From assembly GCA_003222055.1 (NCBI GenBank), contig QHUT01000055.1:1-64000 (forward strand): DNA of 64,000 nucleotides, given 5' to 3'. The position numbers were made by a program, and so were the translations under genes. Origin of the DNA: Gemmatimonadota bacterium. Its GTDB lineage: Bacteria > Gemmatimonadota > Gemmatimonadetes > Gemmatimonadales > GWC2-71-9. Shown here in pieces: positions 19,979-31,420 of this stretch; position 1 is the stretch's first letter, and each line of letters starts with the position of its first letter. Under the pieces are notes generated by a model. That model saw only the letters and a list, made by a program, of their open reading frames with translations. It ran no database searches and was not told where the DNA came from.

Positions 19979-20055
19979 TTTCGGATTGGCGATTGCGGAT
20001 TGCGGATTGGAAGCACGCCCGTCAAATCCGCAATCCACAATCCGAAATCCGCAAT
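19979..20055 (+). repeat. GGATTGC-arm palindromic repeat, copy C
   Basis: GATTTCGGATTGGCGATTGCGGATTGCGGATT...AATCCGCAATCCACAATCCGAAATCCGCAAT. Confidence 0.9.
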
Positions 20056-20069
20056 TTTCAGGGGGTCAG

Positions 20070-20489
20070 ATGAAGGCCCATACGCACTATCTCTGGTTCA
20101 ACACCAAATCGCGCCAGGAAATCATCGACGTCACCGAGCAGGTCGCGCAGCAGGTGGCGGAGAGCGGCGTGCAGGAAGGCTTCGCGCTGGTGAGCGCCAT
20201 GCATATCACGGCGTCGGTATTCGTGAACGATCACGAGTCGGGGCTGTGGGCGGACATCTTGAAGTGGCTGGAGACGAGCGTCGCGCCCTGGGACCCCAAA
20301 CGCTACCGCCACAACGAGACGGGAGAGGACAACGCCGCGGCCCACCTGCGCAGCCTCACGATCGGACACGAGGTGATCGTGCCGATCACAGCGGGGAAGC
20401 TCGACCTAGGCCCGTGGCAGCGGGTGTTCTACGGGGAGTGGGACGGGCAGCGCAAAAAGCGCGTGATCGTCAAGGTGCTGGGGGAGTGA
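20070..20489 (+). CDS. YjbQ family (UPF0047) protein
   Basis: [64 protein letters not shown]. Confidence 0.93.
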   Translation: MKAHTHYLWFNTKSRQEIIDVTEQVAQQVAESGVQEGFALVSAMHITASVFVNDHESGLWADILKWLETSVAPWDPKRYRHNETGEDNAAAHLRSLTIGHEVIVPITAGKLDLGPWQRVFYGEWDGQRKKRVIVKVLGE

Positions 20490-20916
20490 TGACCGCGATG
20501 CCGTAACGGCATGGATTCATCTGGCACGCCTCCATGACGACTCTCACACGGTAGGATGCAGTCTCGAGGGGCGTCAGGCGAAGGACCGGCGCATGGTCGC
20601 TCGCGTCGTCGACCGCAAGCTCGTGACTCCTCAGATCGGAAAGGCGGAGGCTCAGCCTAGAGCAATCCTCGTCGCACGCCGCGACGACGACGTACGCGTT
20701 CCCGGCGTGCAGCGTCAGGGTCACGGAGTCCGACTCCGGCGCGTTCAGCGAGCCGATCCGAATCGTGACAGGCTTGCGCCGCGTCCCTGGATCGAGCGAC
20801 TCGGCCGCGCGACCGAGCTGCGTGCGGACCTCCCGCACCCATCGATCACCCTGAGCGCGAGCGACGGTCGTCACCAGCGCCAGCATCGCGAACCCGAGCC
20901 CCAAGGCTGCGCGCAT
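20470..20916 (-). CDS. Hypothetical exported protein
   Basis: Signal peptide [22 protein letters not shown]; overlaps yjbQ-like 3' end. Confidence 0.55.
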   Translation of the reverse strand: MRAALGLGFAMLALVTTVARAQGDRWVREVRTQLGRAAESLDPGTRRKPVTIRIGSLNAPESDSVTLTLHAGNAYVVVAACDEDCSRLSLRLSDLRSHELAVDDASDHAPVLRLTPLETASYRVRVVMEACQMNPCRYGIAVITPPAP

Positions 20917-20918
20917 CG

Positions 20919-22109
20919 TCAGCGGACCTGACGGCGCCCTGCGCCGCGGGCGACCAGGACAACGGCTACGGCGGCGAGCAGGATGCCGAGCACGGCGGCG
21001 CTCACTGGCGCGGCCGCCCCGAGGGGAAGCCGCGGCGCGAAACGCCGCTCCCAGCGCTCGGTCCATTCCCCGACCGGCATCTTCAGAGCGGTGGCGAGGG
21101 CCGTATCGACCGGCTCGGGCGAATTCCAGAAACGTAGGAACCGGTCGTGACCGACCTCGCGGGCAACGTCTCCGAGATACCGGTTGCCAAGCACGAGGCG
21201 TTCATTTCTCACCCACCACCCCCGGTCGCCGGGCAGGACGCGCGGCACGGAGTCACTGAGGACGGCGGTGCGGCAGCTTGCGGCTCGGCCGGCGAGGCAC
21301 CCGATGGCCGCGATCGGATGTCCGTAAACCGCAGGCCACCACCAGGTCGGAGCCGCCTTCGCGTCCGTGGCAAACCGCACCGACATCCATTGAGATTGAG
21401 ATTGCATCGACCAGTCTCGGTCCCAGCTCGGAAAGGCGGCGAGGTCGTAGCTTCGCCTGGCCAGCCAGCGCCGCACGTCCGATCCCGGCACGCCCCAAGC
21501 GGCGAGGAACGCGCACGGTCCGAGGCCGGCCTGCAACCAGTCTTCGACCTGCTGCCTCCGCCCGGGCCCGCTGGACGTGCGGAGCGTGGCCGTCCGGTAC
21601 CAGGCAGGAATGAGCGCAACGCACGTCGTGCGATCGGTCGAATCGGGCAGGAGGTGACTGGCTGAGCCGGCCACCACCTTGGGGGTCTGGCCCGTACCAG
21701 CCGGCCGGGTCCGCCATAAATCGACCACGACGCCGACCCCCACCTTGCTCACGCCGAGGCCCAGCTCGCGCCAAACCGTGTCGAGGGCCGATCGCACCAC
21801 TTCCCCAGCGTAGGCCGCGAGCGAATCCGGCGCCTCGACGACCACGGCGGGCCCCGCCTGATCGGCCTCGCGCCGCCGTGCGAGCTCCGGCTCGAGTTGC
21901 CGTCGATACCGCGCCAGACGCAGCGCCAGGTCGGCGTCACGCCACGCCTCCGCGAGCGCCTGGGCGCGGAGGCGTGCCGCGGTCGGCTGGGGTGGTCGCG
22001 GGCGCGCGGTGGCGACCGGCGCCACGCCCCTCGGCGGAACGTAGCCGATGACGATGACGCCCCAGGCGGCGAGCGCCGCGGCGAGCCACCGCTTCAGTTC
22101 CCGCGCCAT
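20919..22109 (-). CDS. Hypothetical membrane-anchored protein
   Basis: ORF with N- and C-terminal TM segments; part of minus-strand run with the GntR-ABC cassette. Confidence 0.6.
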   Translation of the reverse strand: MARELKRWLAAALAAWGVIVIGYVPPRGVAPVATARPRPPQPTAARLRAQALAEAWRDADLALRLARYRRQLEPELARRREADQAGPAVVVEAPDSLAAYAGEVVRSALDTVWRELGLGVSKVGVGVVVDLWRTRPAGTGQTPKVVAGSASHLLPDSTDRTTCVALIPAWYRTATLRTSSGPGRRQQVEDWLQAGLGPCAFLAAWGVPGSDVRRWLARRSYDLAAFPSWDRDWSMQSQSQWMSVRFATDAKAAPTWWWPAVYGHPIAAIGCLAGRAASCRTAVLSDSVPRVLPGDRGWWVRNERLVLGNRYLGDVAREVGHDRFLRFWNSPEPVDTALATALKMPVGEWTERWERRFAPRLPLGAAAPVSAAVLGILLAAVAVVLVARGAGRRQVR

Positions 22110-23182
22110 CTCGAGCTCCACAGGCCGCACGCGGCGAACAGGGCTGCCCAGCCGAGGGCGATCCAGATGCCCAGGGGAGGCAGCGCACCAGGCGCGGGGC
22201 GCGCCGCGAGAATCCGGGCCCGCCAGAGCGACAGGAGGGAGTCGACCGTTACTGGTCCGGTCAGCGCGAGTCGGTCGGCGATGGACAGGCCCGCGCTCGT
22301 CACAAGGCGGTGGTACGCCGCTCGGCCGCCCCGTTGCAATGCCACGTGGATCAGCGTCGCGCGGGCATCGTAGGTCAGGGGGCGTGGCAGGCCGCCTGGC
22401 GGGAGCGATCGCAGCAGCCGGGTGCATGCGGAATCGCTACCGTGGGCGCATGTTTGCAGCGTCGCCAGCTGCGCGCCGCGATCGAAATAGGCGCTGGACT
22501 TGAGCACCACGGCTTGCCGCTCGGGGGGACTCGGATACCAGCGCAGCAGCGCATCGCCGTGCTCAGCGAGGTCGAGGGCATCGCGACAACCCCCGATGTC
22601 ACCGATCAGGCAGCGGCGCGATGCGTGGGAGGGCGCAGTCACCAGCTCTATGTAGACCCGCGCCCACTGAGCATCTGGGTCGGCCAGGGGCCGCAGCGGT
22701 CCGCCCAACCAGCTTTGCAGAGCGGTATCGGCCGGTGCAACCGGCACGCTGGAGAGGAGCAGCTGCGTCAGAGACGCGACGCCCTGGTCCCACGGGACCT
22801 CGATTCCACTGTGTCTCGGCGGTCGCTCGACGGTAGTGTCTGGGTCGACGGCGACGATGGCGTAGGGACGGTGCGCGAGCTGCCGGGCGTCGTCGCCGTA
22901 CACGCTGTCGATCACCGGCCAGGCACGTCCTGCGGCCTCGCGCAGTGGGAGGGGCGACGGATTGGTCACGATCGTGAGCGCGCCCACTCGGATCGTGTCT
23001 CGTCCGGCCAGCGCGCGCGTACGCTCCAGGCTGTCAATCGCATTGGCCACGGCGTTGGCGCGACGCCACTCGCGCGCCAGGCTGTCGGCCCGGGCCTTGA
23101 GCCGCGGGAGATCGCTCTGATCCTGGCCGTACAGCGCCCGCGTGCACGCGAGGAACGGCAGCAGCCAGCGGGTCCTAGACAT
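22094..23182 (-). CDS. Hypothetical membrane-anchored protein
   Basis: Signal peptide and C-terminal TM LGIWIALGWAALFAACGLW; overlaps its neighbours. Confidence 0.6.
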   Translation of the reverse strand: MSRTRWLLPFLACTRALYGQDQSDLPRLKARADSLAREWRRANAVANAIDSLERTRALAGRDTIRVGALTIVTNPSPLPLREAAGRAWPVIDSVYGDDARQLAHRPYAIVAVDPDTTVERPPRHSGIEVPWDQGVASLTQLLLSSVPVAPADTALQSWLGGPLRPLADPDAQWARVYIELVTAPSHASRRCLIGDIGGCRDALDLAEHGDALLRWYPSPPERQAVVLKSSAYFDRGAQLATLQTCAHGSDSACTRLLRSLPPGGLPRPLTYDARATLIHVALQRGGRAAYHRLVTSAGLSIADRLALTGPVTVDSLLSLWRARILAARPAPGALPPLGIWIALGWAALFAACGLWSSRWRGN

Positions 23183-23831
23183 CGATCAGCATCCAGCGCC
23201 CGGCAAAGATCGCCAGCGGGCCGGGCCAGTTGAGGATCACGATCTGGAGTTTTCCCAGAAGGTCCAAGTCGACGCTCGCGACGTGCGCGATGATCTGGAC
23301 GACGATTACGGCACCGATCAGCGCGAGGATGATCCCGGCGGTCCGCGCGGTGCCCGCGGCGACGGCGAAGAACACCGAGAACGCCACGAGCACGGCGAGC
23401 GCGAACCGAACCGCCAGTGTCGCTGGATATCCCTGTAGCCCGGCGGGAATCGTGGCACTCCAGGTGGCGAGCAGCGCGCCGGCTGTCACGGCGAGGATCG
23501 GGGCCGCCAGCAGCGTCGCGCCGGCCCCGAATCGCAGAAGCACGTAGCGCCAGCGGGGCACGGGGAGCAGGAGCGCATGGACGTGCCGCCCGCGGTGGTC
23601 CGGCGTCCACGTCGCTATCGCGACCAGCAGCCCTAGAGTGGCCGCGAGTACGGGATAGAGCACCCCCCACGATTGCACGGTGCGCAGGAGCTCAGCGGGC
23701 ACGAGCGGGCTGGCGTCGGCGCGAGCGGCACCCTGCACCGAGACGATCGGAAGGGCGAAGCCGGCCACGCTGCCGAGCAGCACAATCAGCCGGGACCACT
23801 TCCACTGGTTGTACAGCATGACACGGAACAC
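23175..23831 (-). CDS. ABC transporter permease
   Basis: Six-TM-like hydrophobic ORF immediately after the ABC ATPase. Confidence 0.8.
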   Translation of the reverse strand: MFRVMLYNQWKWSRLIVLLGSVAGFALPIVSVQGAARADASPLVPAELLRTVQSWGVLYPVLAATLGLLVAIATWTPDHRGRHVHALLLPVPRWRYVLLRFGAGATLLAAPILAVTAGALLATWSATIPAGLQGYPATLAVRFALAVLVAFSVFFAVAAGTARTAGIILALIGAVIVVQIIAHVASVDLDLLGKLQIVILNWPGPLAIFAGRWMLIDV

Positions 23832-23840
23832 GGTGACCTC

Positions 23841-24737
23841 CTAGGCGCGCGGGCCGCGAAACGTGCGAAGCAGCTCCACGAACCCTTCTTCGAGATCGAG
23901 GTCGATCACCTGGTGGAGCGGTACTCCGCAGGCGTCGAAGAACGCCGCCATCTGCGGCTCCCATTCGCGCACAAGCCACGTCTCGCCGGTCCCGTTGGCC
24001 GGCTCGCGCGCGAGCAGGACAAAGGGAGGGTTGTCCGGCGTCGCCGGTGTCCCGCCGACGCGGAGGCGCTTGATCCCGTTCTTGAAGCGTTCCATCGGCA
24101 GTTCGATGATCAGCCGCCCGTCGTCCATCACGCCGATCCAATCGCAGAACCGCTCGAGCTCGTGGACGAGGTGACTGGAGATGAAAACGGTCGCTTGTCG
24201 CTGGGACACGTACTCGAGCAGGGCCGACAGGACGTCGCGTCGCACCACGGGGTCGAGACCGTCGGTCGGCTCGTCGAGCACGAGCAGCTCCGGCCGCTGC
24301 GCCAGGGCCAGCAGCATCATGAGCTTGCCCTTCTGTCCCTTGGAGAGCCGGCCGAACGGCTGGTCGTCCCGCAGCTCGAACTTGGCGCGCAGCCGCTCCG
24401 CCCAGGGCCAATCCCAGGTCGGGAAAAATGCCGCGTGAAACCCGAGCGTTTCGCGAACGGTGAGGAGCGGATCGAGGTGGGGTTGCTCGGGAACGCATCC
24501 CACCCGCGCCAGGACGCGGGCGACGTCGCGCGGCACGGCCTCGCCCAACAGGGTGATGCCGCCGGCGAGCGGCCGCAGCAGTCCCAGCATGAGCCGGATC
24601 GTCGTGGTCTTGCCGCAGCCGTTCGGGCCAAGAAAGCCGTAAATGGCGCCAGGCGGGACGTGCAGGTCCAGATCTTTGATCTCGAACGTCCTGCCGGCGC
24701 GATAGCACAATCGCTGGATCTCGATGGCGTTGGTCAT
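23841..24737 (-). CDS. ABC transporter ATP-binding protein
   Basis: GFLGPNGCGKTTTIRLMLGLLRP; LSKGQKGKLMMLLALAQRPELLVLDEPTDGLDP. Confidence 0.95.
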   Translation of the reverse strand: MTNAIEIQRLCYRAGRTFEIKDLDLHVPPGAIYGFLGPNGCGKTTTIRLMLGLLRPLAGGITLLGEAVPRDVARVLARVGCVPEQPHLDPLLTVRETLGFHAAFFPTWDWPWAERLRAKFELRDDQPFGRLSKGQKGKLMMLLALAQRPELLVLDEPTDGLDPVVRRDVLSALLEYVSQRQATVFISSHLVHELERFCDWIGVMDDGRLIIELPMERFKNGIKRLRVGGTPATPDNPPFVLLAREPANGTGETWLVREWEPQMAAFFDACGVPLHQVIDLDLEEGFVELLRTFRGPRA

Positions 24738-25114
24738 GGGGCTCCCACTCCGATCTCCTCTGCGACAGCGGTCTGCAGTTCCTGTCGGGACACGCCGAGG
24801 CGTCCCGCTTGAGCGAGCATCTCGCGGACCAGTGCCCCCGCCTGCCGCGCCCGCTCGCGCGCGCGCGCCTGGGGCGCGACCTCTCTCACAAACGTCCCCG
24901 CGCCCTGTCGCATCTCCACGAATCCCTCGCTCTCGAGGTCGCGATAGGCCTGCACGACCGTCGCCGGGTTCACGCGCAGCTCGGTCGCCAGCTGGCGCAC
25001 CGAGGGCAGGGCCGTGGCCGGACGCAGCTCGCCGGACGCGATCGCTAGCCTCACGCGGTTGGCTATCTGCTCGTACAGCGGGATCGGACTGCGGGGGTTG
25101 AGGTGCTCAAACAC
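24734..25114 (-). CDS. GntR family (YtrA-like) transcriptional regulator
   Basis: PIPLYEQIANRVRLAIASGELRPATALPSVRQLATELRVNPATVVQAYRDLESEG. Confidence 0.94.
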   Translation of the reverse strand: MFEHLNPRSPIPLYEQIANRVRLAIASGELRPATALPSVRQLATELRVNPATVVQAYRDLESEGFVEMRQGAGTFVREVAPQARARERARQAGALVREMLAQAGRLGVSRQELQTAVAEEIGVGAP

Positions 25115-25126
25115 CGTTACAGCGTC

Positions 25127-25154
25127 TGTATCATTGTAGCGATACAGTGATACA
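25127..25154 (-). promoter_or_regulatory. Candidate GntR autoregulatory operator
   Basis: Plus strand TGTATCA-N14-TGATACA, with a further GATACA inside; 13 bp upstream of the gntR start. Confidence 0.6.
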
Positions 25155-25607
25155 ACGACGGGTTCCTGTCAAGGGGGAAGGGACCACCAACGCCTGCTCC
25201 CACACGCTAGAGCGGTAATGTCTCGGGCTGGCACGGACCAGCGCGGGCGGCCGGCCTGTCCCTTTTCGCGCAAGTTGTTTATTTTCAAGCCACTGATGTT
25301 GCGGTAGGGGCGGGGACGGCGTCGGTCAATCCGGCAGCGCCTGGCCAGCCCGGCGGATCCGCCGGAGCTCGCAGCAGGCGCGCCGAGATGCACTGGCGAC
25401 CCTCCCTTGAACGATTCCCGCCGCGCACGACCTTGACCGGCGACGCACAAACACGACTCTGCTACGCACAGCTGTCGCCTCCCTTGAGGCGCCCGCGCTC
25501 GGGCGCCCGACATCTCATCGTCCTCGCCACGCACGCCGCGCGTCCGGCCGCTTGACGGCCCGGCACCGCGCGCCTGGGCGGCGAGGGCACCTGGAGCAAG
25601 ACACCAC

Positions 25608-27517
25608 ATGATGACACAGCCGCATGCCCATCTCGCACGACCGCACAAAGAACCGCCCGCCCACGCGCCCAATGCCGCGCTGCTGATCGACTTCGACAAC
25701 GTCACGATGGGGATCCGCTCGGATCTCCAGTCGGAGCTGAAGCGGCTGCTGCAATCGGAGATCATCCGCGGGAAGGTGGCCGTGCAGCGTGCCTACGCCG
25801 ATTGGCGTCGCTATCCGCAGTACATCGTCCCACTCTCCGAATCGTCCATCGATCTGATTTTCGCGCCGGCGTACGGCTCGAACAAGAAAAACGCGACCGA
25901 CATCCGGCTCGCCATCGACGCGCTGGAACTGGTGTTCACGCGCCCCGAGATCGGGACCTTCATCCTGCTCTCGGGCGATTCCGACTTCTCCTCGCTGGTG
26001 CTCAAGCTCAAAGAGTATGGCAAGTACGTGATCGGCGTGGGGATTCGCGAGTCGTCCAGCGATCTGCTGATCCAGAATTGCGACGAGTACTACTCCTACA
26101 ACGAGCTGGCCGGGTTCACCAAGGAGTCCGACGTCACGCACGAGCGCCACGATCCCTGGGAGCTCGTGGTCGAAGCCGTGAAGCAGATGACGGCGCACAA
26201 CGACGTGATGCGCTCCGATCGCCTCAAGCAGGTGATGCAGGAGATCGACCCGACCTTCAACGAGAAAGACGTGGGATTCTCACGCTTCTCGAAGTTCGTG
26301 GTCGAGGCCGCCCACAAGGGCTTGATCAACCTCAACAAGCTCGACAACGGCCAGTACGAGATCGCCCTCGGCCCGGGCGTGCCAGGCGCCGCGGCGCAGC
26401 CGGCAGGCGTGGCTGCCCCAGATCGGCCAGATCGGATAGATCGGGCCGACCGAGGAGGTGATCGGGCACGGGAGCGGGGAGAGGGCCGCGGCCGCGGCCG
26501 GGGCCGGCGAGGGGGCGGGGGGGGCCGCGACGAGCCGCAACCTCACGCGGAGCCCACGCCGGCGGACGAGCCAGCTCCCGACGTCGCTCCCGAGCAGCGT
26601 CGCAGCGCGTTCTCGCTGGACGGCGCCGTCGGCGTGATCAAGCAGGCCCTGGGCCGCCTGGGGGGCGACTCCCGTCCGGTGAGCGCCGAAGAGCTCGGCG
26701 AAGCCATGGCCGAGATCAAGGGCGATGCCGAACCCGTAGAGCCCGCCCAGGTGCAGAAGCTGCTGCGCCAGGCTCACGACCGTGAGTTGATCGACCTCGC
26801 CAAGGAGGACGACGGCGCCTACACGGTCAAGGTCCGCGACGCGGCCACCGACGCCGACGAAGCGCTCGATCCGCCCATGCCCGAGTCGTCTGCGCCGCCG
26901 TCGATGCGGCCGGGCGCCTCGCCGGCGGGCGGCATTCCGTCACGCAGCGCGCGGTTCCGCCGCGGGTCGCGGGGTCCGCGTGTCAGTCCCCCGGACATTC
27001 CCAAGATCGGCGTGGTCGAAGTAGACCCCAATTTCAAGCCGCGCATCGAGCTGCTCCCGCCCAAGCACCCCGATATCGAGCCCCGCAGCGGGGACGCGAT
27101 TCCAGGCGGGTTCCCCTCGGGAGGAGATGAGGGCCGTGAGCGGGGAGGACGGGGAGGTGGGGGGGGCGGGGGGGGCGGGGGGAGCCGCGGTGGGCGGGGC
27201 CGCGGGGGCGATGCGGGCGCTCGCGGGGGCGAGCACATCGAGGCGGGTGAGCGCCCCGAGCGGGGGGAGCGGGGAGAGCGCGGCGGCCGCGGCCGTCGTG
27301 GTGGTCGAGGACGCGGTGGCCGGGGTCGGGGCGCGGGGGGAGCGAACGCTGGCGAGCGCGCGCAGCCCCGCGACATCGAACAGTCGCGGGCGTCGTTGCC
27401 CGAGCCGGCGCCGCCGCCACCTCCTCCGCCCTCGCCCAAGCCACCGGCGCACGAGCCGGACGATGGGGGGGGCGAGTCGTTCTGGTCGAAGGTGAAGCGC
27501 GGGCTCACCGGCGGTCC

Positions 27518-27521
<4 letters not shown>
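25608..27521 (+). CDS. NYN-domain/OST-HTH (LOTUS) protein with long Gly/Arg-rich tail
   Basis: AALLIDFDNVTMGIRSDL; GTFILLSGDSDFSSLVLKLKEYGKYVIGVGIRESSSDLL; LOTUS-like SDRLKQVMQEIDPTFNEKDVGFSRFSKFVVEA; GGRGGGGGGGGGGSRGGRGRGG tail. Confidence 0.88.
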
Positions 27522-28086
<565 letters not shown>

Positions 28087-28102
<16 letters not shown>

Positions 28103-29199
28103 GACTGCTGCTCGTGCTCCAGCAACCCATCGTCGTGGACGGCCACATCGACACGCCGCAGCGCATGCTCGACATGAAAACCGACATTACGGCGCGGCTC
28201 TCCGATGGCCACGTCGACGTGCCACGCATGAAGGAGGGGGGGCTTACGGCGGCGTTCTTCTCGATCTGGGTGGACGCGCGCTACGGTCCCGGGACCGCGT
28301 TCCGGCGGGCGCTGAACCTGATCGGCGCGGTGCGGGCCCTCGCGGACACGAACCCCGAGGTGGAGCTAGCGACCTCGGCGGACCAGGTGCGGGCTGCGGC
28401 GGGCCGGGGGCATGTCGCGGCGCTGTTGGGAGTGGAGGGCGGGCACGCGATCGAGAATTCGCTGAAGAAGCTCGATTCGTTGTACCGGCTCGGCGTGCGC
28501 TACATGACGCTCACATGGAACAACGGGAACGACTGGGCGGGCTCGTCCACCGACCCGCAGCGGGACGGAGGACTGACCCCGCTCGGCCGGCGCGTGGTGC
28601 GACGCATGAACGAGCTGGGGATGCTGGTGGACGTGTCGCACGTTTCCGACCGGACGTTCTGGGACGTCATCGCCACGAGCACGCGGCCGGTGATCGCCTC
28701 GCACTCCTCCTGCCGTGCGCTCGCGCACCATCCGCGCAATCTCTCGGACGATCAGCTGCGGGCCATCGCCAAGAACGGCGGCGTAGTGGGCATCAACTTC
28801 TACCCCGTGTTCCTGGACGAGCACTTCCGGCATCAGTACGAGGAGCTCCGCCGGCGGCTCAGGCCCGAGACGGACGCGATCCGGACCCGCTACCGCGGCC
28901 GACCGGGCGAGTCGGCGTTCGCGGTCGACAAGTTCGTGGGCGAGCAGGCCGAGAGTCTCGATGTGCCGACGATCGATCGCCTCGTGGACCACATCGAGCA
29001 CGCGGTGCAGGTCATGGGGATCGACCACGTGGGCCTGGGCAGCGATTTCGACGGGATCAGCGTGCTGCCGCGGCCGCTGAAAGACGCGACATCCTTGCCC
29101 GACCTGGTGCGCGCCCTGGAGGCGCGCGGCTACGCGGACGAGGGGCTGCGCAAGATCCTGGGCGAGAACTTCCTCCGGGTGCTTACTGCCGCTCCGTGA
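28087..29199 (+). CDS. Membrane dipeptidase (M19 family)
   Basis: VVDGHIDTPQRMLD; VEGGHAIENSLKKLDSLYRLGVRYMTLTWNNGNDWAGSS; GSDFDGIS; GTG start inferred. Confidence 0.92.
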
Positions 29200-30412
29200 T
29201 GCCCTCCTTGGAGCTGCCGAGGGAGTAGCGGACACCGCCCTGGAAGGTGTGGGTGGTGCCCTGGATCAGGAAGCTCGCCGCCGATGAGGTCAGAATGTAG
29301 TGACCGAACAGCGCGAGCCGCCCCTGCTTGATATCGATTCCGCCCATCCACCAGAAGAACGCCTTCGTGGCCGCGTTGTCCGCGTCGTCCTGCAACTGGG
29401 CGGCCACGGAGGGCGTACAGCCGGAGCAGCTGGTCTCCACGTTCAGCGCTTCCACGATCGCGAACCCACCGCCCGCGAACGGCTCCACGCGGAGCTGCGC
29501 CGGGAAGGCGAGGACGCCGACCATGATGCGTCGCAGGTTGTTGAACTGCACGTTGCCCGGACTCACCCCGCCGTCGGCCTGGACGAACGTCACGTGCCGG
29601 GGCGAGATGAACAAGGACTGTTCGTACGACGCGTACAGCGCCGTCCGCTTGCCGGTGATCAACCAGTGCCCCCCGAACGTCGGTTCGAAGGAGTAGCTGT
29701 CGTAGTTGGTCCGGAAGACGAGGAGCCCAGCCTGGCCGCCCCAGTACCACTTGTGTTGCCAATCGCTGCTGCGCCGCTCGTACGTGGGGCCGCCGCGCGC
29801 GCGCGTCTCGGGCACCTTGCCGCCGGCCGCGACGATCGAATCGCGTCGTTCCTTGGGAATCTCCGGGTAGATCTTCTCGCGACGGCTGGGCCCGAGAAAA
29901 AAGGACAGCCCCGCGGATCCGACCAACTGGCCGGCCCACTTGCTGCCGGGCAGTTGCGTCGTGGCGGCGTAGTAGGCGCGCCCCTCGAGGCGCAGCGCGG
30001 CCCGATCGCTGATGTAGATCCGGTCGCCCAGGGCCGCGTGCGCCCCCGCGTCCCGGAACCCGCCCGTGGTGCCGCTGTTGAAGTCCATGGCCGAGTAGCC
30101 GCCCAGCAGGTAGAAGCTCTTTTCCGAGCCGAAGTTCAGCACCAGGCTTCCGGAGGCGAACCACACCGGCACGTCCGTGCCGCCGCCCGTGGGATGCGGC
30201 CGCATGTATATGCCGTCCCCCTCGATCCCCAGCCCATCCGTGATCCAGAAGCCAAGCCGGCCCCCGCCCCCGATCTGGTTGTCGAGCAGGAAGGCGCGAT
30301 CGAACCGGGTAAACGTCCCGAACCCGCCGATCTCGAACTGGTGGGCGTGCTGGGCGCTCAAGGTCGCGGCCCCGCCGAGCAGCAGAACCCCCATCACCGT
30401 GGCTACCCGCAT
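29183..30412 (-). CDS. Outer-membrane beta-barrel protein (paralog 1)
   Basis: LSAQHAHQFEIGGFGTFTRFDRAFLLDNQIGGGGRLGFW; shares motif with next two genes. Confidence 0.75.
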   Translation of the reverse strand: MRVATVMGVLLLGGAATLSAQHAHQFEIGGFGTFTRFDRAFLLDNQIGGGGRLGFWITDGLGIEGDGIYMRPHPTGGGTDVPVWFASGSLVLNFGSEKSFYLLGGYSAMDFNSGTTGGFRDAGAHAALGDRIYISDRAALRLEGRAYYAATTQLPGSKWAGQLVGSAGLSFFLGPSRREKIYPEIPKERRDSIVAAGGKVPETRARGGPTYERRSSDWQHKWYWGGQAGLLVFRTNYDSYSFEPTFGGHWLITGKRTALYASYEQSLFISPRHVTFVQADGGVSPGNVQFNNLRRIMVGVLAFPAQLRVEPFAGGGFAIVEALNVETSCSGCTPSVAAQLQDDADNAATKAFFWWMGGIDIKQGRLALFGHYILTSSAASFLIQGTTHTFQGGVRYSLGSSKEGITERQ

Positions 30413-30590
30413 GGAGACGACTCCTCTGAGGCGGCGTTCGTACCGGAAAAGGCGACCCCCAAAATAGGGAGTTCTGGCGGAAAACGCGATACCCCTTCGG
30501 CTTAAGCCTCTGAACCTTGAAAGTACTTGAAGGTTGGGCTGGAGCCGGAGCCGTCTGACACCGAAGTTTTCCCGAAGTAGACGTCGCCGA

Positions 30591-31142
30591 CTAGTAACGG
30601 CGGCTCTTCTGCCCCCCAGGCCCGACGAAGAACGTCATCCCCACCATGCCTGTGACGTGCACCACTTCGTCTTTGCTGCTGAAGCCAGCGCCAGGGCCTC
30701 GGTAATAGGCTCGGGCTTCCAGACGCACGGCCGCATGGCCGGGGGCGAAGAATATCCGTTCGCCCAGCCCCGCGTGGACGGCGTTCAGGTCGGAGGTGTA
30801 GGGTGCGCCCGGCCCCATATGGAGGCGCGAATAGCCGCCCAGGATGTAGAAGCCGCCCGAGCTCATCACGAGGCTGGCGCTGGCGAACGCGGACGTGGTC
30901 CCGCCCACGCCGCTGAATGTCGAGCGCGGCTGGGCTACGGTGCCGTCGACCTCGAGTGCGAAGTGGTCGCCGAGGAAGTAACCGAGCCAGCCACCTGCGC
31001 CGAACTGGTTGTCGAGCTGGAAGCGGCTATCGTACCGCGTGTAGCTGCCGAACCCACCGATCTCGAGCTGGCCGCCATGTTGTGCACAGAGGGACCGTGC
31101 CCCGCTGGCCAGCAGCACCGCAACGACAGTGAGCGCCCGCAT
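30591..31142 (-). CDS. Outer-membrane beta-barrel protein (paralog 2)
   Basis: LCAQHGGQLEIGGFGSYTRYDSRFQLDNQFGAGGWLGYFLGDHFALEVDGTVAQP. Confidence 0.75.
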   Translation of the reverse strand: MRALTVVAVLLASGARSLCAQHGGQLEIGGFGSYTRYDSRFQLDNQFGAGGWLGYFLGDHFALEVDGTVAQPRSTFSGVGGTTSAFASASLVMSSGGFYILGGYSRLHMGPGAPYTSDLNAVHAGLGERIFFAPGHAAVRLEARAYYRGPGAGFSSKDEVVHVTGMVGMTFFVGPGGQKSRRY

Positions 31143-31420
31143 GGGAAGAGCTCCTTGTGGGGATGTGAGGTGGGCGCACCGCAACATAGGCGCTTCCCTC
31201 TAATGCGGGTGAGGCGTAGCACACGGCGCGGCGGGTCAGGTCGTCGTAAGGCTCGCTACCTGCTTACAGGCTATGGCCTTGGGACACGACGGCGTATCCG
31301 ACGCGACATCGCAAGTACTTGAAAGTGAGAACGAGCCGGACGCAGAATACCGAAGATATACCGAATGCTGTGTAACGGCAGCGCGTACGGGTACGGCCTC
31401 CCGAGCTAGCGGCCGGTCGT

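Noticed and set aside
25515-26198. ORFs 25515..26198(-) and 25169..25765(-) as genes
   Set aside because: Mostly antisense to the NYN domain or without recognisable motifs and no good start context.
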